The notes: a model not told the origin generated them from the letters alone. A stretch of 51,208 bases of DNA from an uncultured SAR86 cluster bacterium (GCA_902509965.1 CABWZP010000005.1:1-51208); one strand, 5' to 3'; shown: positions 1 to 8,183, numbered from the stretch's first letter. A program made the numbers and translations.

Positions 1-1
1 T

Positions 2-601
2 CTAGGTGAGGAAATTGAAGTTAAAATCTTAAGTTTTGATAAAGAAAAGTTAAGAGTTTCCTTAGGATTAAAACAGATTCAAAATGATCCTTGGGAAAAT
101 GTAGATGGCAATTATGCTGTAGGTGGAATATACGAAGCTAATGTTTCAAATATTACAGACTACGGTTGTTTTGCTCAGCTAGAAGAAGGCATAGAAGGAC
201 TTATTCACTTATCAGAATTAGATTGGACAAGCAAAAATATTCATCCTTCTAAAGTAGTTGAAATGGAACAAAAAATTAAAGTGATGATTCTCGAGATTGA
301 TTACGATAAAAGAAGAATATCTCTTGGCTTAAAGCAAACTAAAGCCAATCCATGGACTGAGTTCTCTAATAAATATACTTTAGGCGATAAAGTAGAAGGC
401 CAAATTAAATCAATTACTGATTTTGGTATCTTTGTTGGTCTTGAAGGCGATATTGATGGATTGATTCATCTTTCAGATATATCAGATGCCGAAGATCCAA
501 AAGAAGCTTTAGAGGATTATAAAAAAGGCGATAAGCTTAGTTGCGTTGTCTTTGGTGTAGACGCAGAAAGAGAAAGAATTTCTTTAAGGTTAAGTGAGTA
601 A
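2..601 (+). CDS. rpsA: 30S ribosomal protein S1 (C-terminal part, 5' end outside window)
   Basis: S1 binds mRNA on the 30S subunit and helps load leadered messages. The reading frame is open from the window edge and gives 199 residues: the end of one S1/OB domain, then two complete ones (starting near GGIYEANVSNITDYGCF and GDKVEGQIKSITDFGIF), each ending in a RRISLGLKQ/ERISLRL-type strand. By alignment from memory with E. coli S1 these are the end of domain 3, then domains 4 and 5. The protein stops straight after domain 5, so the usual sixth domain and tail are missing. The stop overlaps the ihfB start by 8 bases, the same rpsA-ihfB order as in E. coli. The identification is secure; the missing sixth domain is read directly from the sequence. 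Confidence 0.95.
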   Translation, partial: LGEEIEVKILSFDKEKLRVSLGLKQIQNDPWENVDGNYAVGGIYEANVSNITDYGCFAQLEEGIEGLIHLSELDWTSKNIHPSKVVEMEQKIKVMILEIDYDKRRISLGLKQTKANPWTEFSNKYTLGDKVEGQIKSITDFGIFVGLEGDIDGLIHLSDISDAEDPKEALEDYKKGDKLSCVVFGVDAERERISLRLSE

Positions 602-884
602 CTCTAAAGATAGCTTAAATCGTTCTGACATAGAGTCTAGCTTAATAAAAGAGTTCCCGGATCTTACAAAAGCTCAAATATCTAAATCAATTGATGTAAT
701 TATTGATTCTATAGTTGATGCTGTTGCAGAAGATGAAAAAGTTGAAATACGCGGCTTTGGAACATTCTCAAAAAAATATATTAGACCTAGAAAGTTTATA
801 AATCCAAAAACTAAAGAAGTTTCTTATCTAGGGGAAACAGCAACTGTGCACTTTAAACCCTCTAAATCATTACTAGAAAAGTAA
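594..884 (+). CDS. ihfB: Integration host factor beta subunit
   Basis: This DNA-bending nucleoid protein normally works as an IhfA/IhfB heterodimer. It has 96 residues, typical for the HU/IHF family, with the conserved EIRGFGTFS core, the arm segment RPRKFINPKT carrying the Asn-Pro that intercalates into DNA, and a VHFKPSKSL end. Position directly after rpsA favours IhfB over HU. The start is GTG at 594, inside the last codons of rpsA, which suggests translational coupling. The N-terminus is a few residues longer than in E. coli IhfB. No ihfA is found in the window, although it normally follows pheT in gammaproteobacteria. Confidence 0.9.
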   Translation: MSNSKDSLNRSDIESSLIKEFPDLTKAQISKSIDVIIDSIVDAVAEDEKVEIRGFGTFSKKYIRPRKFINPKTKEVSYLGETATVHFKPSKSLLEK

Positions 885-908
885 CTTTTGGTTTAATATT
901 CTAATATT

Positions 909-1580
909 ATGACTAAATCAATCATAGTAGCTATTGATGAGCATGACAAAGCTTCATTCAATAGAATCCTAGACAGCTTAGAACCTAATCTGTGCATGGT
1001 TAAAATTGGAAGTGTATCTTTTAATGCGCTTGGTCATGACATTATTTATTCGGCAGCAGGCAAAGGCTTTGATATTTTTTTAGACCTTAAGCTTCACGAC
1101 ATCCCAAATACTGTGAAAAAATCTATTGAAGGATTATCAATTCTTCCAATAAAGATGCTTACTATCCATACATCAGGTGGCAGACTTATGATGGAATTTG
1201 CAATGGAAGCAATAAAAGGAACTGATATAAAAGTTTTTGGAGTTACTGCTTTAACAAGTCTATCGGATATAGATACAAATCAAATTTATCAAAGAACCGC
1301 TGCTGATCAAGTTAATGCAATGCTTGATATAGCAGAAGAGGCAAAAATTGATGGAGTTGTGTGCTCTCCTCACGAACTTGATCTAGTGACTGCAAGAGGG
1401 TCGCTTCTCTCAATTACACCTGGTATTCGTTTATCAGATTCAAGTGATGACCAATCTAGAGTTATGACTCCTAAACAAGCTATAGAACTAGGTGCAAATT
1501 ATTTAGTTATTGGAAGGCCTATAACCGGCGCTATAGATATCTCAGAAGCATTAAACTCAATCTATCAAAGCATCAATTAA
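909..1580 (+). CDS. pyrF: Orotidine 5'-phosphate decarboxylase
   Basis: It makes UMP from OMP, the last step of de novo pyrimidine synthesis, in the cytoplasm. The 223-residue length is normal. The family catalytic residues are visible as Asp10, Lys32 and the DLKLHDIPNTV block (Asp59, Lys61, Asp64), and the phosphate-binding end reads TPGIRL and VIGRPIT. It sits 24 bases after ihfB, the rpsA-ihfB-pyrF neighbourhood being common in gammaproteobacteria, and 2 bases before pgi. There is no obvious Shine-Dalgarno sequence; a TAATAT at 894-899 lies just upstream of the ATG, so a leaderless message is possible. Six of seven arginine codons are AGA/AGG, the background habit of this genome. Confidence 0.95.
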   Translation: MTKSIIVAIDEHDKASFNRILDSLEPNLCMVKIGSVSFNALGHDIIYSAAGKGFDIFLDLKLHDIPNTVKKSIEGLSILPIKMLTIHTSGGRLMMEFAMEAIKGTDIKVFGVTALTSLSDIDTNQIYQRTAADQVNAMLDIAEEAKIDGVVCSPHELDLVTARGSLLSITPGIRLSDSSDDQSRVMTPKQAIELGANYLVIGRPITGAIDISEALNSIYQSIN

Positions 1581-1582
1581 TT

Positions 1583-2881
1583 ATGAAAAAGCCAGATAAT
1601 TATTTTTTTGAAAATGATCTCTTAAGATATGAATCTCATCTTAAAGGATTTACGAGTTCAATTTTTAATGAGTTTAATTCAAAATTTGAAGAACTTAATG
1701 TCAATTCAAAGATAGAAGATCTATTTGCTGGCAAAAATGTTAATTACACTGAAGATCAGGCTGCATGGCACCCACAATATAGAGCAAATACACCTAATTG
1801 GCCCTCTAAAGATTTATCTAAATGCTTAAATAAAGGAGTTCTCGATGGAGTTCTTAATATTGTTGTTCTTGGTATTGGCGGTTCATTTGAAGGACCAAAG
1901 TTATTAATTGAAAGTTTAATTGGACTTAACACAAATTTAAATCATCTGTTTATAACAGGCTCAGATCCTATTGAATTTATAGAGAAAACTTCTAATCTAA
2001 AAAAAACTGAGACACTTTTTATAGTCTCATCAAAGTCATTCACAACCGATGAAACACTCGAGACACTTAACGATGCAATAAAGTGGTCTGGAGATATGAA
2101 TAAATTTATAGCAATTACAGCAAATGAATCAGAGGCATCTAAATATAATATTAAGCACATTATAAAATTTGATAAAGAGATTGGAGGGAGATACTCAATA
2201 TGGTCTGATATCTCAGTTCCTGCTTTTCTTGATTCAACTTTTAAATCAGATAACTTTCTAATGGGCGGCAATCAAGCAGATCTAGATCTTCAAAATAATA
2301 AGAAATATTTACAGTTTGTTAAGAGATTATCTTTTAGTGACATTTGGTTAAATAATTCAAAAAATAAATCCTCAAGAGCTGTTTTGTCATATAGTTGGAA
2401 ATTAAGATCATTTGCTGATTATGTTCAGCAACTTGAAATGGAATCACTTGGGAAACAACCCTATAAAAATTCCGACTTTAAAAAAACAGGACAAATTATT
2501 TTTGGAGGATATGGCCCAACTGCTCAACATTCTTATTTTCAATTACTTCATCAAGGCACTCAAGATATATGTGCAGATATAATTGCTAGCAAAGAGGATT
2601 TGAAAAGTTTGGCATATGCTCAGGCAATTACCCAAGCAAAAATTTTATCAGATGGAGCAGATGATCTTTTGAAAGCTGAAGAGAAAATTAATGGTAATAT
2701 TCCCTTAAACCTTTTTCTACTTAATAAAATTGATGCATACACTTTAGGCTATCTAATAGCTACTTGGGAGCATAGAACATATATTACCGCTGCAATGCTT
2801 CAAATTAATCCATATGATCAGTATGGCGTAAGTGCCGGAAAGATTTATACCAAAAAATATCTCCAAGATAATGGAGCTTAA
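1583..2881 (+). CDS. pgi: Glucose-6-phosphate isomerase, short form
   Basis: It interconverts glucose 6-phosphate and fructose 6-phosphate and so feeds the nucleotide-sugar pathways of this window. It has 432 residues, clearly shorter than the roughly 550 of E. coli Pgi. Family blocks are present in order: TEDQAAWHPQYR, VVLGIGGSFEGP (sugar-phosphate loop), SSKSFTTDET, GRYSIWSDISVP, QLEMESLGKQ, the GPTAQHSYFQLLHQGTQ block and NPYDQYGVSAGK. The missing length seems lost at the N-terminus and between blocks, not in the active site. It overlaps uvrC by 11 bases. The family is secure; whether it also accepts other sugar phosphates cannot be told. Confidence 0.93.
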   Translation: MKKPDNYFFENDLLRYESHLKGFTSSIFNEFNSKFEELNVNSKIEDLFAGKNVNYTEDQAAWHPQYRANTPNWPSKDLSKCLNKGVLDGVLNIVVLGIGGSFEGPKLLIESLIGLNTNLNHLFITGSDPIEFIEKTSNLKKTETLFIVSSKSFTTDETLETLNDAIKWSGDMNKFIAITANESEASKYNIKHIIKFDKEIGGRYSIWSDISVPAFLDSTFKSDNFLMGGNQADLDLQNNKKYLQFVKRLSFSDIWLNNSKNKSSRAVLSYSWKLRSFADYVQQLEMESLGKQPYKNSDFKKTGQIIFGGYGPTAQHSYFQLLHQGTQDICADIIASKEDLKSLAYAQAITQAKILSDGADDLLKAEEKINGNIPLNLFLLNKIDAYTLGYLIATWEHRTYITAAMLQINPYDQYGVSAGKIYTKKYLQDNGA

Positions 2882-4649
2882 TTTAAAAAAAGTTCCTGAG
2901 ACCCCAGGCGTTTATAAATTCTTTAACAATTCAGAAATCATTTACATAGGTAAAGCCAAAAATTTAAAAAAAAGAGTATCAAGTTATTTTGGCAATGCTC
3001 AAAAAGACAGAAAAACTTCTCAAATAAAAAAATTAACAGATCAAATTGAAACTTTTACAACAAAAAATGAAGTAGAAGCTCTTTTACTGGAACAAATGCT
3101 TATCAGAGAAAATAAGCCCAAATTCAATATCCTTCTTAGGGATGACAAAACATATCCATATATCTATTTCTCTCTTGATCATGATTTTCCCTCTGTAAGT
3201 TTAAAAAGGACCAAACAAGCAGTTGATGAAAAGTATTTTGGCCCCTTTGTAAGTTCCTATGCAGTTAAATCTTCAATCAAAGAAATACAAAAAATATTTA
3301 AAATAAGAAATTGCAGTGATAATACCTTTGCATCAAGAACCAGGCCTTGTATAGAACATCAAATGAAAAGATGCAGCGCCCCATGTGTAAAAAACATAAC
3401 AAGCAATGACTATTCTGAAGATATAACTAGCGCTAAAAGTTATTTAAGTTCATCTGATTCCCAGACTATAGATAGATTAAAAAAAGAAATAGAAGTATCT
3501 GTTTCAACATTAGCTTTTGAGAAAGCTGCTGAGATAAGAGATCGCCTAAATAGACTTACTCTTTTAAGAGAAGAGCAATCAGTTACTACCCTTGCAAAAG
3601 ACTTAGATATATTTTCAGCATATGAAGACAACGGCTATCTTGGAGTTTGCATAATAGTCGTAAGAAGGGGAAAAATAAGAGGTACTAAAACAAATCTTAT
3701 TAAAAAAGGATACTTCAATTCAATAGAATCAGTTTATCAGGGTGCTATATTAAATTTTTATAATAATAATATAGATATTCCAAACAAAGTTCTTTGCATT
3801 AATAAACTTGAATCAAAAGAATTAATAGAAGCGGCTATAAAAAAGAAACATAGTATTAATATAAAAATATCATTTACTCCAAGTAAGGATATAAGACCAT
3901 TATTTAGTTTATGCAAAATGAATTCTCAGCAAGTGATATCTAATCATTTAAGCAAAGAGGACAAATACACTTTTGCATTTAAAGAATTAGCAAAAGATCT
4001 TGGATTATCTGGTGATATTAATAGGATTGAAACTTTTGATGTGAGCCACTTCTCTGGAGATAGAGCTATTGCATCATGTGTAGTTTTTTCAAAAACTGGT
4101 TCTTATAAAAAAGGGTATAGACTTTTTAATATACCAAAAGAATTTTCTGGTAATGATATTGGCTCATTAGAAAATGTTTTAAATAGAAGGCTGAGGTATT
4201 TTGATGATAAAGATATCAAACCTGAATTAATAGTTATTGATGGAGGTAAAACCCAGCTAAAATTTACACGATCCATAATTAAAGCTTCAATTCACAATGA
4301 TATTAAAGTTATTTCTATTGCTAAAGGGGGTAATAGAGTTCGAGCTACTGAAACAATTTTTTCCGCTAATGGGATAGTAGAATTTGATAAATATTCAAAA
4401 TCATATTTATTACTTCAAGAAATGCGAGACGAAGCTCATCGTTTTGCAATTTCAGCACAAAGAAAGAAAAACACAATAAAAAAATCTAAATTAGATCTTA
4501 TCCCAGGAATTGGGCAGGTTTTAAAGACAAGATTATTAAATAAGTTTAAAAATATTAAGACTATTAGTGAAGCAAGTATTAAAGATTTAATGACTCTAAA
4601 GGGCATTAATGAGAAAATTGCCCAACAAATTAAAATAACCTTAAATTAA
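2871..4649 (+). CDS. uvrC: UvrABC excinuclease subunit C
   Basis: This nucleotide-excision-repair nuclease cuts on both sides of a lesion after UvrAB recognition. Domains in order: an N-terminal GIY-YIG nuclease (PGVYKFF...IIYIGKAKNLKKRVSSYF), a UVR motif (AFEKAAEIRDRLNRL), the UvrC RNase H-like nuclease with acidic residues in TFDVSHFSGD and IVIDGGKTQL plus the RDEAHRFAIS histidine, and C-terminal helix-hairpin-helix motifs (LIPGIGQVLKTRLL, LKGINEKIAQQI). I chose the ATG at 2871, which gives 592 residues and the usual short N-terminus; a start at 2832 would add 13 unrelated residues inside pgi. The stop overlaps pgsA by one base, the conserved uvrC-pgsA pair. Confidence 0.96.
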   Translation: MELNLKKVPETPGVYKFFNNSEIIYIGKAKNLKKRVSSYFGNAQKDRKTSQIKKLTDQIETFTTKNEVEALLLEQMLIRENKPKFNILLRDDKTYPYIYFSLDHDFPSVSLKRTKQAVDEKYFGPFVSSYAVKSSIKEIQKIFKIRNCSDNTFASRTRPCIEHQMKRCSAPCVKNITSNDYSEDITSAKSYLSSSDSQTIDRLKKEIEVSVSTLAFEKAAEIRDRLNRLTLLREEQSVTTLAKDLDIFSAYEDNGYLGVCIIVVRRGKIRGTKTNLIKKGYFNSIESVYQGAILNFYNNNIDIPNKVLCINKLESKELIEAAIKKKHSINIKISFTPSKDIRPLFSLCKMNSQQVISNHLSKEDKYTFAFKELAKDLGLSGDINRIETFDVSHFSGDRAIASCVVFSKTGSYKKGYRLFNIPKEFSGNDIGSLENVLNRRLRYFDDKDIKPELIVIDGGKTQLKFTRSIIKASIHNDIKVISIAKGGNRVRATETIFSANGIVEFDKYSKSYLLLQEMRDEAHRFAISAQRKKNTIKKSKLDLIPGIGQVLKTRLLNKFKNIKTISEASIKDLMTLKGINEKIAQQIKITLN

Positions 4650-5185
4650 TGACTTTCTTTATAAATGCACTAACACTTTCCAGAATTTTTCTTGCTGCTA
4701 TTATTTTTGCTTTGTTGACTAGGCCAGAGGGATATCTATTAGCTTTTATCTTATTTTTTGTAGCCGGAGTAACTGATTATTTTGATGGCTACTTGGCAAG
4801 AAAATATGATTCAACCTCTCAATTAGGAGAAATTTTAGATCCTATTGCAGATAAAATATTGATAGTTTTTGTTTTATTTGGCCTTTCAGTAAATCTTACA
4901 AGTTATTTCATAGCTTTCATGGCATCTTTAATAATAACAAGAGAAATATGGGTAGGTGCATTGCGAGACTTCAATGCAAGACAGGGAAGATCAGGTGCTA
5001 CAAAAGTAACATTTTTAGCAAAAATTAAAACTACAATCCAGCTTTTCACTATTACCATCTATCTACTAGGATTAACATTAAATAATATGCTTCTGATATT
5101 ATTTGGAGACATGTTCTTATTCTTGTCATTACTAATAACTATCTATACTGGTTATATATACACATATAATAGTTTTAAGAATTAA
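4649..5185 (+). CDS. pgsA: CDP-diacylglycerol-glycerol-3-phosphate 3-phosphatidyltransferase
   Basis: This inner-membrane enzyme makes phosphatidylglycerol phosphate, the committed step to phosphatidylglycerol and cardiolipin. It has 178 residues and several hydrophobic segments. The CDP-alcohol phosphotransferase signature DG-x2-AR-x8-G-x3-D-x3-D is complete, running from Asp46-Gly47 through Ala50-Arg51 and Gly60 to Asp64 and Asp68. It follows uvrC with a TAATG overlap and precedes tRNA-Cys, as in E. coli, where uvrC-pgsA is followed by glyW-cysT-leuZ. Confidence 0.95.
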   Translation: MTFFINALTLSRIFLAAIIFALLTRPEGYLLAFILFFVAGVTDYFDGYLARKYDSTSQLGEILDPIADKILIVFVLFGLSVNLTSYFIAFMASLIITREIWVGALRDFNARQGRSGATKVTFLAKIKTTIQLFTITIYLLGLTLNNMLLILFGDMFLFLSLLITIYTGYIYTYNSFKN

Positions 5186-5206
5186 TTTTTCACTTTGAAG
5201 ATAAGA

Positions 5207-5219
5207 TGTATACAATACA
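5207..5219. promoter_or_regulatory. Possible promoter/dyad upstream of tRNA-Cys
   Basis: The 47-base spacer between pgsA and tRNA-Cys holds a 5-bp inverted repeat, TGTAT-ACA-ATACA, which contains a plausible -10 element (TACAAT at 5211-5216). A start site about 10 bases upstream of the mature tRNA 5' end would fit. No convincing -35 hexamer is seen at 17 bp, so the promoter call is weak. Confidence 0.3.
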
Positions 5220-5232
5220 CATTGCAAAATTA

Positions 5233-5306
5233 GGCTGGATGGCAGAGTGGTTATGCAGCGGCCTGCAAAGCCGTTAACTCCGGTTCGATTCCGGATTCAG
5301 CCTCCA
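5233..5306 (+). tRNA. cysT: tRNA-Cys (anticodon GCA)
   Basis: A 74-base cloverleaf with acceptor stem GGCTGGA/TTCAGCC (one G-T pair), an anticodon stem-loop CGGC-CTGCAAA-GCCG giving anticodon GCA, a T-arm CCGG-TTCGATT-CCGG and an encoded CCA end. The discriminator base is T (U73), a known cysteine identity element. The place after pgsA matches cysT of E. coli; the tRNA-Gly that precedes it there is absent here. Confidence 0.96.
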
Positions 5307-5319
5307 TTAAAGAAATATT

Positions 5320-6165
5320 ATGAAAATTGGAATTATTGGTTATGGCTTTGTTGGCAAGGCTCTAGAGGCTGGCTTTACTGATGCAGTAAAAATATTAAAA
5401 ATAGATCCTAAACTAAATTCAAAGATTGATGATCTTATTGATTTTGATCCAGCTGCTATATTTATCTGTGTTCCAACTCCAATGAATAAAGATTCATCTC
5501 AAGATATCTCAATTTTAAGAAATGTTATCGATGAAATCAGTAAACTTAATTTAAAAGCCCTAATTGTTCTTAAAAGTACGGTTCTACCAAATTATATTAA
5601 AGAAATAGAAAATTTAATTCCTGAATTTATATACAATCCAGAGTTCTTAAGGGAAAAGCACGCAACCGAAGACTTTATTAACTCAAAATTAATAGTTTTC
5701 GGTGGAAGTCTCAATTCTTGTAAATATTTAGGAGATATTTATAACAATTTTACTAAATGCATAAGTAATGACTATATCTTCACAGATCCAACTACTGCAT
5801 CTTTAATCAAATATAGCATTAATTCATATCTTGCAACAAAGGTCACCTTTTTCAATGAATTAAATCAATTATTTAAAAAATCAAGTACAAAAAGTTCGTG
5901 GGAAGAATTTATTGGCGCAATATCAAGAGATGAAAGAATTGGTAACTCTCATATGCAAGTTCCAGGTCACGATGGAAGATTGGGTTATGGCGGAGCCTGT
6001 TTACCAAAAGATTCAAATGCTTTTTCTAAATATGCTGATGAAATAGACACACCATTAAATGTATTAAAAGCTGCAATAAATGCTAACAATAAAATTAGAT
6101 CATCGTATAATAGTGAAACAGAAAGAGAGTCAGATCAGAATATTAAGTTTAAAGGAGATAATTAG
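5320..6165 (+). CDS. UDP-glucose/GDP-mannose dehydrogenase-like protein lacking the C-terminal domain
   Basis: This looks like an NAD-dependent nucleotide-sugar 6-dehydrogenase reduced to 281 residues. The N-terminal Rossmann motif IGYGFVG (Gly7, Gly9, Gly12), the ICVPTP and STVLP strands, the NPEFLRE motif (106-112), the Lys164/Asn168 pair and the catalytic-cysteine block LGYGGACLPKD (Cys227) are all present. The third domain, which in UDP-glucose dehydrogenases closes over the UDP, is missing; the protein ends about 50 residues after the cysteine with a polar tail. The residues suggest activity, but the substrate is unclear. It sits between tRNA-Cys and tRNA-Leu, genes adjacent in E. coli, which suggests insertion. 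Codon use looks native. Confidence 0.75.
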   Translation: MKIGIIGYGFVGKALEAGFTDAVKILKIDPKLNSKIDDLIDFDPAAIFICVPTPMNKDSSQDISILRNVIDEISKLNLKALIVLKSTVLPNYIKEIENLIPEFIYNPEFLREKHATEDFINSKLIVFGGSLNSCKYLGDIYNNFTKCISNDYIFTDPTTASLIKYSINSYLATKVTFFNELNQLFKKSSTKSSWEEFIGAISRDERIGNSHMQVPGHDGRLGYGGACLPKDSNAFSKYADEIDTPLNVLKAAINANNKIRSSYNSETERESDQNIKFKGDN

Positions 6166-6174
6166 TTTAAGCAT

Positions 6175-6261
6175 GCCCGAGTGGTGGAATTGGTAGACAC
6201 AAGGGACTTAAAATCCCTCGATAGAAATATCGTGCCGGTTCAAGTCCGGCCTCGGGTACCA
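6175..6261 (+). tRNA. leuZ: tRNA-Leu (anticodon TAA)
   Basis: An 87-base class II tRNA with acceptor stem GCCCGAG/CTCGGGT (G-T at the first pair), anticodon stem-loop GGGA-CTTAAAA-TCCC giving anticodon TAA, a variable arm CGATAGAAATATCG, a T-arm GCCGG-TTCAAGT-CCGGC, discriminator A and encoded CCA. It reads UUA codons, abundant in this AT-rich genome. It corresponds to E. coli leuZ, which lies directly after cysT. Confidence 0.96.
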
Positions 6262-6273
6262 TATAATTTAATT

Positions 6274-7008
6274 ATGAAAAATACTTATCAAAAATACGCC
6301 TTTAAAAGTAAATCTATTGGAGATTTTGAATTTTTTATTGATGAAGAGACCTTTACGCCAACGCAAACCACCACAGCCATTATAAATTCATCATTAACAA
6401 TGATAAACAATGAAGACAAAATTCTTGACCTGGGTTGTGGATGCGGAATTGTTGGGATAATAATTGCTAATTTAAACAATGAAAAGTTTAAATTATTTGC
6501 TTCAGATATTAGTAATTCAGTGGAAGAAATAGTAAAGCTTAATGCAGAAAAGTATAATGTAGAGATTGATGTTAGAAAAAGTGATATTTTTAATGCATGG
6601 AAGGGTTACAGATTCAACACTATTATCAATGATATTTCTGGAGTTTCGGAAGAAATTGCAAAAATTTCACCATGGTTTAAAAATATATCATGTGATACTG
6701 GGGCTGGTGGCGATAACTTGATAAATAAAGTTTTAAAACAGTCTCCAGACTTTCTTCATGAAAATGGAAAATTAATATTTCCAATAATTTCCTTTTCAAA
6801 TGAGAAAGAGATTTTACAGCTGGCTAATGAAGTATATGGAAACGTAAAATTGCTCAAAAAAGATTTCTGGCCTGCTCCAAAAGAATTATTAGATAATATA
6901 GATTTGTTAAGAAAGCTAAAGAAAGAAGGCCTTGTTTCATTTGAAGAAAAATTTGGTTCAATCATTGGATACACTGCTGTATATGAAGTATCTTTATCAA
7001 GTGACTAA
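6274..7008 (+). CDS. Class I SAM-dependent methyltransferase
   Basis: A 244-residue protein with the SAM-binding motif ILDLGCGCGIVG at 50-61, an acidic second strand ending in FASDIS, and a methyltransferase-small type fold resembling RsmC/PrmC relatives. The NPPY-type catalytic motif of N-methyltransferases is not clear (INDISG stands near the expected place), so the substrate is unknown. The start is ATG 6274; reading further upstream would translate tRNA-Leu, a common false extension. It lies 12 bases after the tRNA and may share its transcript. No Shine-Dalgarno is evident. Confidence 0.75.
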   Translation: MKNTYQKYAFKSKSIGDFEFFIDEETFTPTQTTTAIINSSLTMINNEDKILDLGCGCGIVGIIIANLNNEKFKLFASDISNSVEEIVKLNAEKYNVEIDVRKSDIFNAWKGYRFNTIINDISGVSEEIAKISPWFKNISCDTGAGGDNLINKVLKQSPDFLHENGKLIFPIISFSNEKEILQLANEVYGNVKLLKKDFWPAPKELLDNIDLLRKLKKEGLVSFEEKFGSIIGYTAVYEVSLSSD

Positions 7009-7042
7009 TGCATTACGTATATTCATTTAGAATTTCAACTGC

Positions 7043-7048
7043 TATAAT
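7043..7048 (+). promoter_or_regulatory. -10 element (TATAAT), probable leaderless promoter for the PhyH gene
   Basis: A perfect TATAAT ends 6 bases before the ATG at 7055, so transcription from it would start at or next to the start codon. No Shine-Dalgarno precedes the gene. The -35 region (TATTCA at 7020-7025) is weak, with three matches. Confidence 0.45.
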
Positions 7049-7054
7049 AATTTG

Positions 7055-7921
7055 ATGAATTTTAAAGATCCAAACCAAGATTTACATGATTTACCAAAAT
7101 TTGAAACATCTTTTGAAACATCTAAAGTTTATAATTTTGATGACCCTGTAGAGAAAAAATTCTCAAAAGAGTTAAAACAAATCCATGCAGATGGCTACGC
7201 TATATTAGATCTAAATCAACCTGATGAAATATATGAAACTATAAATAATAAGATAGATAATAAAATCTTTGAGGGTAATCCCAAACTTAACCCTAAATAT
7301 TATCACTATAATGAAAACCCTCGTGTCATTGAGGCATGGCGTGATATAAAAGAGATTGTTGATTTGGCTAGAGACATTGATGTTTTAGATTTTCTGGAAT
7401 GTGTTTATAAAAAAAGGCCAATTCCTTTCTCAACTATAAATTTTATAAAATCATCTGAACAGCCCCTCCATAGTGACTATATGCATTTTTCATCAAAACC
7501 AGAAAGATACTTAACTGGGGTTTGGTTTGCATTGGAGGACATTGATATAAATTCAGGCCCACTTCAGATAATTCCCAAAAGTCACAAATTATCGATTACA
7601 ACTCTTGAGGAACTTTCACAAGATATACCCAAAAATACTAAACAGTTAAAAGAAAATTATACTGAATATGAAGAACACGTTAAAAAAGTTGTCAAACATA
7701 ATAATCTGGACTCTAAAAAAATTACTATTAAAAAAAATCAATGTTTAATATGGACTGCAAACCTGCTCCATGGCGGTTCACCAATAAATGATGAAACATT
7801 AACACGGAAAAGCTTAGTTGTTCATTATCATTATGAAAATTGTTCATACTATAATCCGGGATTTTCAAAGTTCTCAGAAGATATTATGGCTGTTAGAAAA
7901 ATTGAAGAAATTACATATTAA
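7055..7921 (+). CDS. Phytanoyl-CoA dioxygenase (PhyH) family protein
   Basis: A predicted Fe(II)/2-oxoglutarate-dependent oxygenase of 288 residues. The HxD iron motif is His139-Ser-Asp141 (LHSDYMHF) and the distal ligand is probably His239 in NLLHGGSP, with Arg251 placed to bind the 2-oxoglutarate carboxylate. The GPLQIIPKSHK segment is typical of PhyH proteins. Such enzymes hydroxylate small molecules, amino acids or acyl thioesters; the substrate here is unknown. It stands 12 bases before an acyl carrier protein gene with a strong ribosome-binding site, so hydroxylation of an ACP-bound acyl group is a reasonable inference. The start is ATG 7055; the TTG just before it at 7052 is less likely. 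Confidence 0.8.
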   Translation: MNFKDPNQDLHDLPKFETSFETSKVYNFDDPVEKKFSKELKQIHADGYAILDLNQPDEIYETINNKIDNKIFEGNPKLNPKYYHYNENPRVIEAWRDIKEIVDLARDIDVLDFLECVYKKRPIPFSTINFIKSSEQPLHSDYMHFSSKPERYLTGVWFALEDIDINSGPLQIIPKSHKLSITTLEELSQDIPKNTKQLKENYTEYEEHVKKVVKHNNLDSKKITIKKNQCLIWTANLLHGGSPINDETLTRKSLVVHYHYENCSYYNPGFSKFSEDIMAVRKIEEITY

Positions 7922-7933
7922 AAAGGAGACAAT

Positions 7934-8167
7934 ATGACTAAAGACGAGCTTTTTTTATTGATTAAAGATGCTTTAGATGCTGATAACCAAATTGATATCA
8001 ATGCATCGGCTGATAATATACCTGAATGGGATTCATTGGGGCACTTAAGTGTTTTAACAGCATTAGACGATGCAACAGATGGCAAAGCATCTTCGTTAAG
8101 TGATTTGAGTGATGCAACATCAGTTACTAAAATAGTTAGTATTCTAGAAGCAGAAGAAATTATATAA
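7934..8167 (+). CDS. Acyl carrier protein (first of two in window)
   Basis: A 77-residue acidic carrier protein with the phosphopantetheine site in EWDSLGHL (Ser34). It is not the housekeeping AcpP, whose motif is DSLD and whose usual fabD-fabG-fabF neighbours are absent; this is a specialised ACP. The strong AAAAGGAG at 7921-7928 precedes the ATG. It lies between a PhyH oxygenase and a KAS III, so it probably carries the acyl group handled by both. Confidence 0.88.
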   Translation: MTKDELFLLIKDALDADNQIDINASADNIPEWDSLGHLSVLTALDDATDGKASSLSDLSDATSVTKIVSILEAEEII

Positions 8168-8183
8168 ATACACACTGCAATTT

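Noticed and set aside
1942-2271. 109-codon minus-strand frame inside pgi
   Set aside because: It is a shadow of the pgi reading frame without family resemblance.
5207-5219. LexA-type SOS box upstream of tRNA-Cys
   Set aside because: The dyad TGTAT-ACA-ATACA is too short and lacks the CTG...CAG ends.
6181-6273. In-frame N-terminal extension of the methyltransferase beginning MVELVDTRDLKS
   Set aside because: It is the translation of tRNA-Leu, a well-known false ORF; the real start is ATG 6274.
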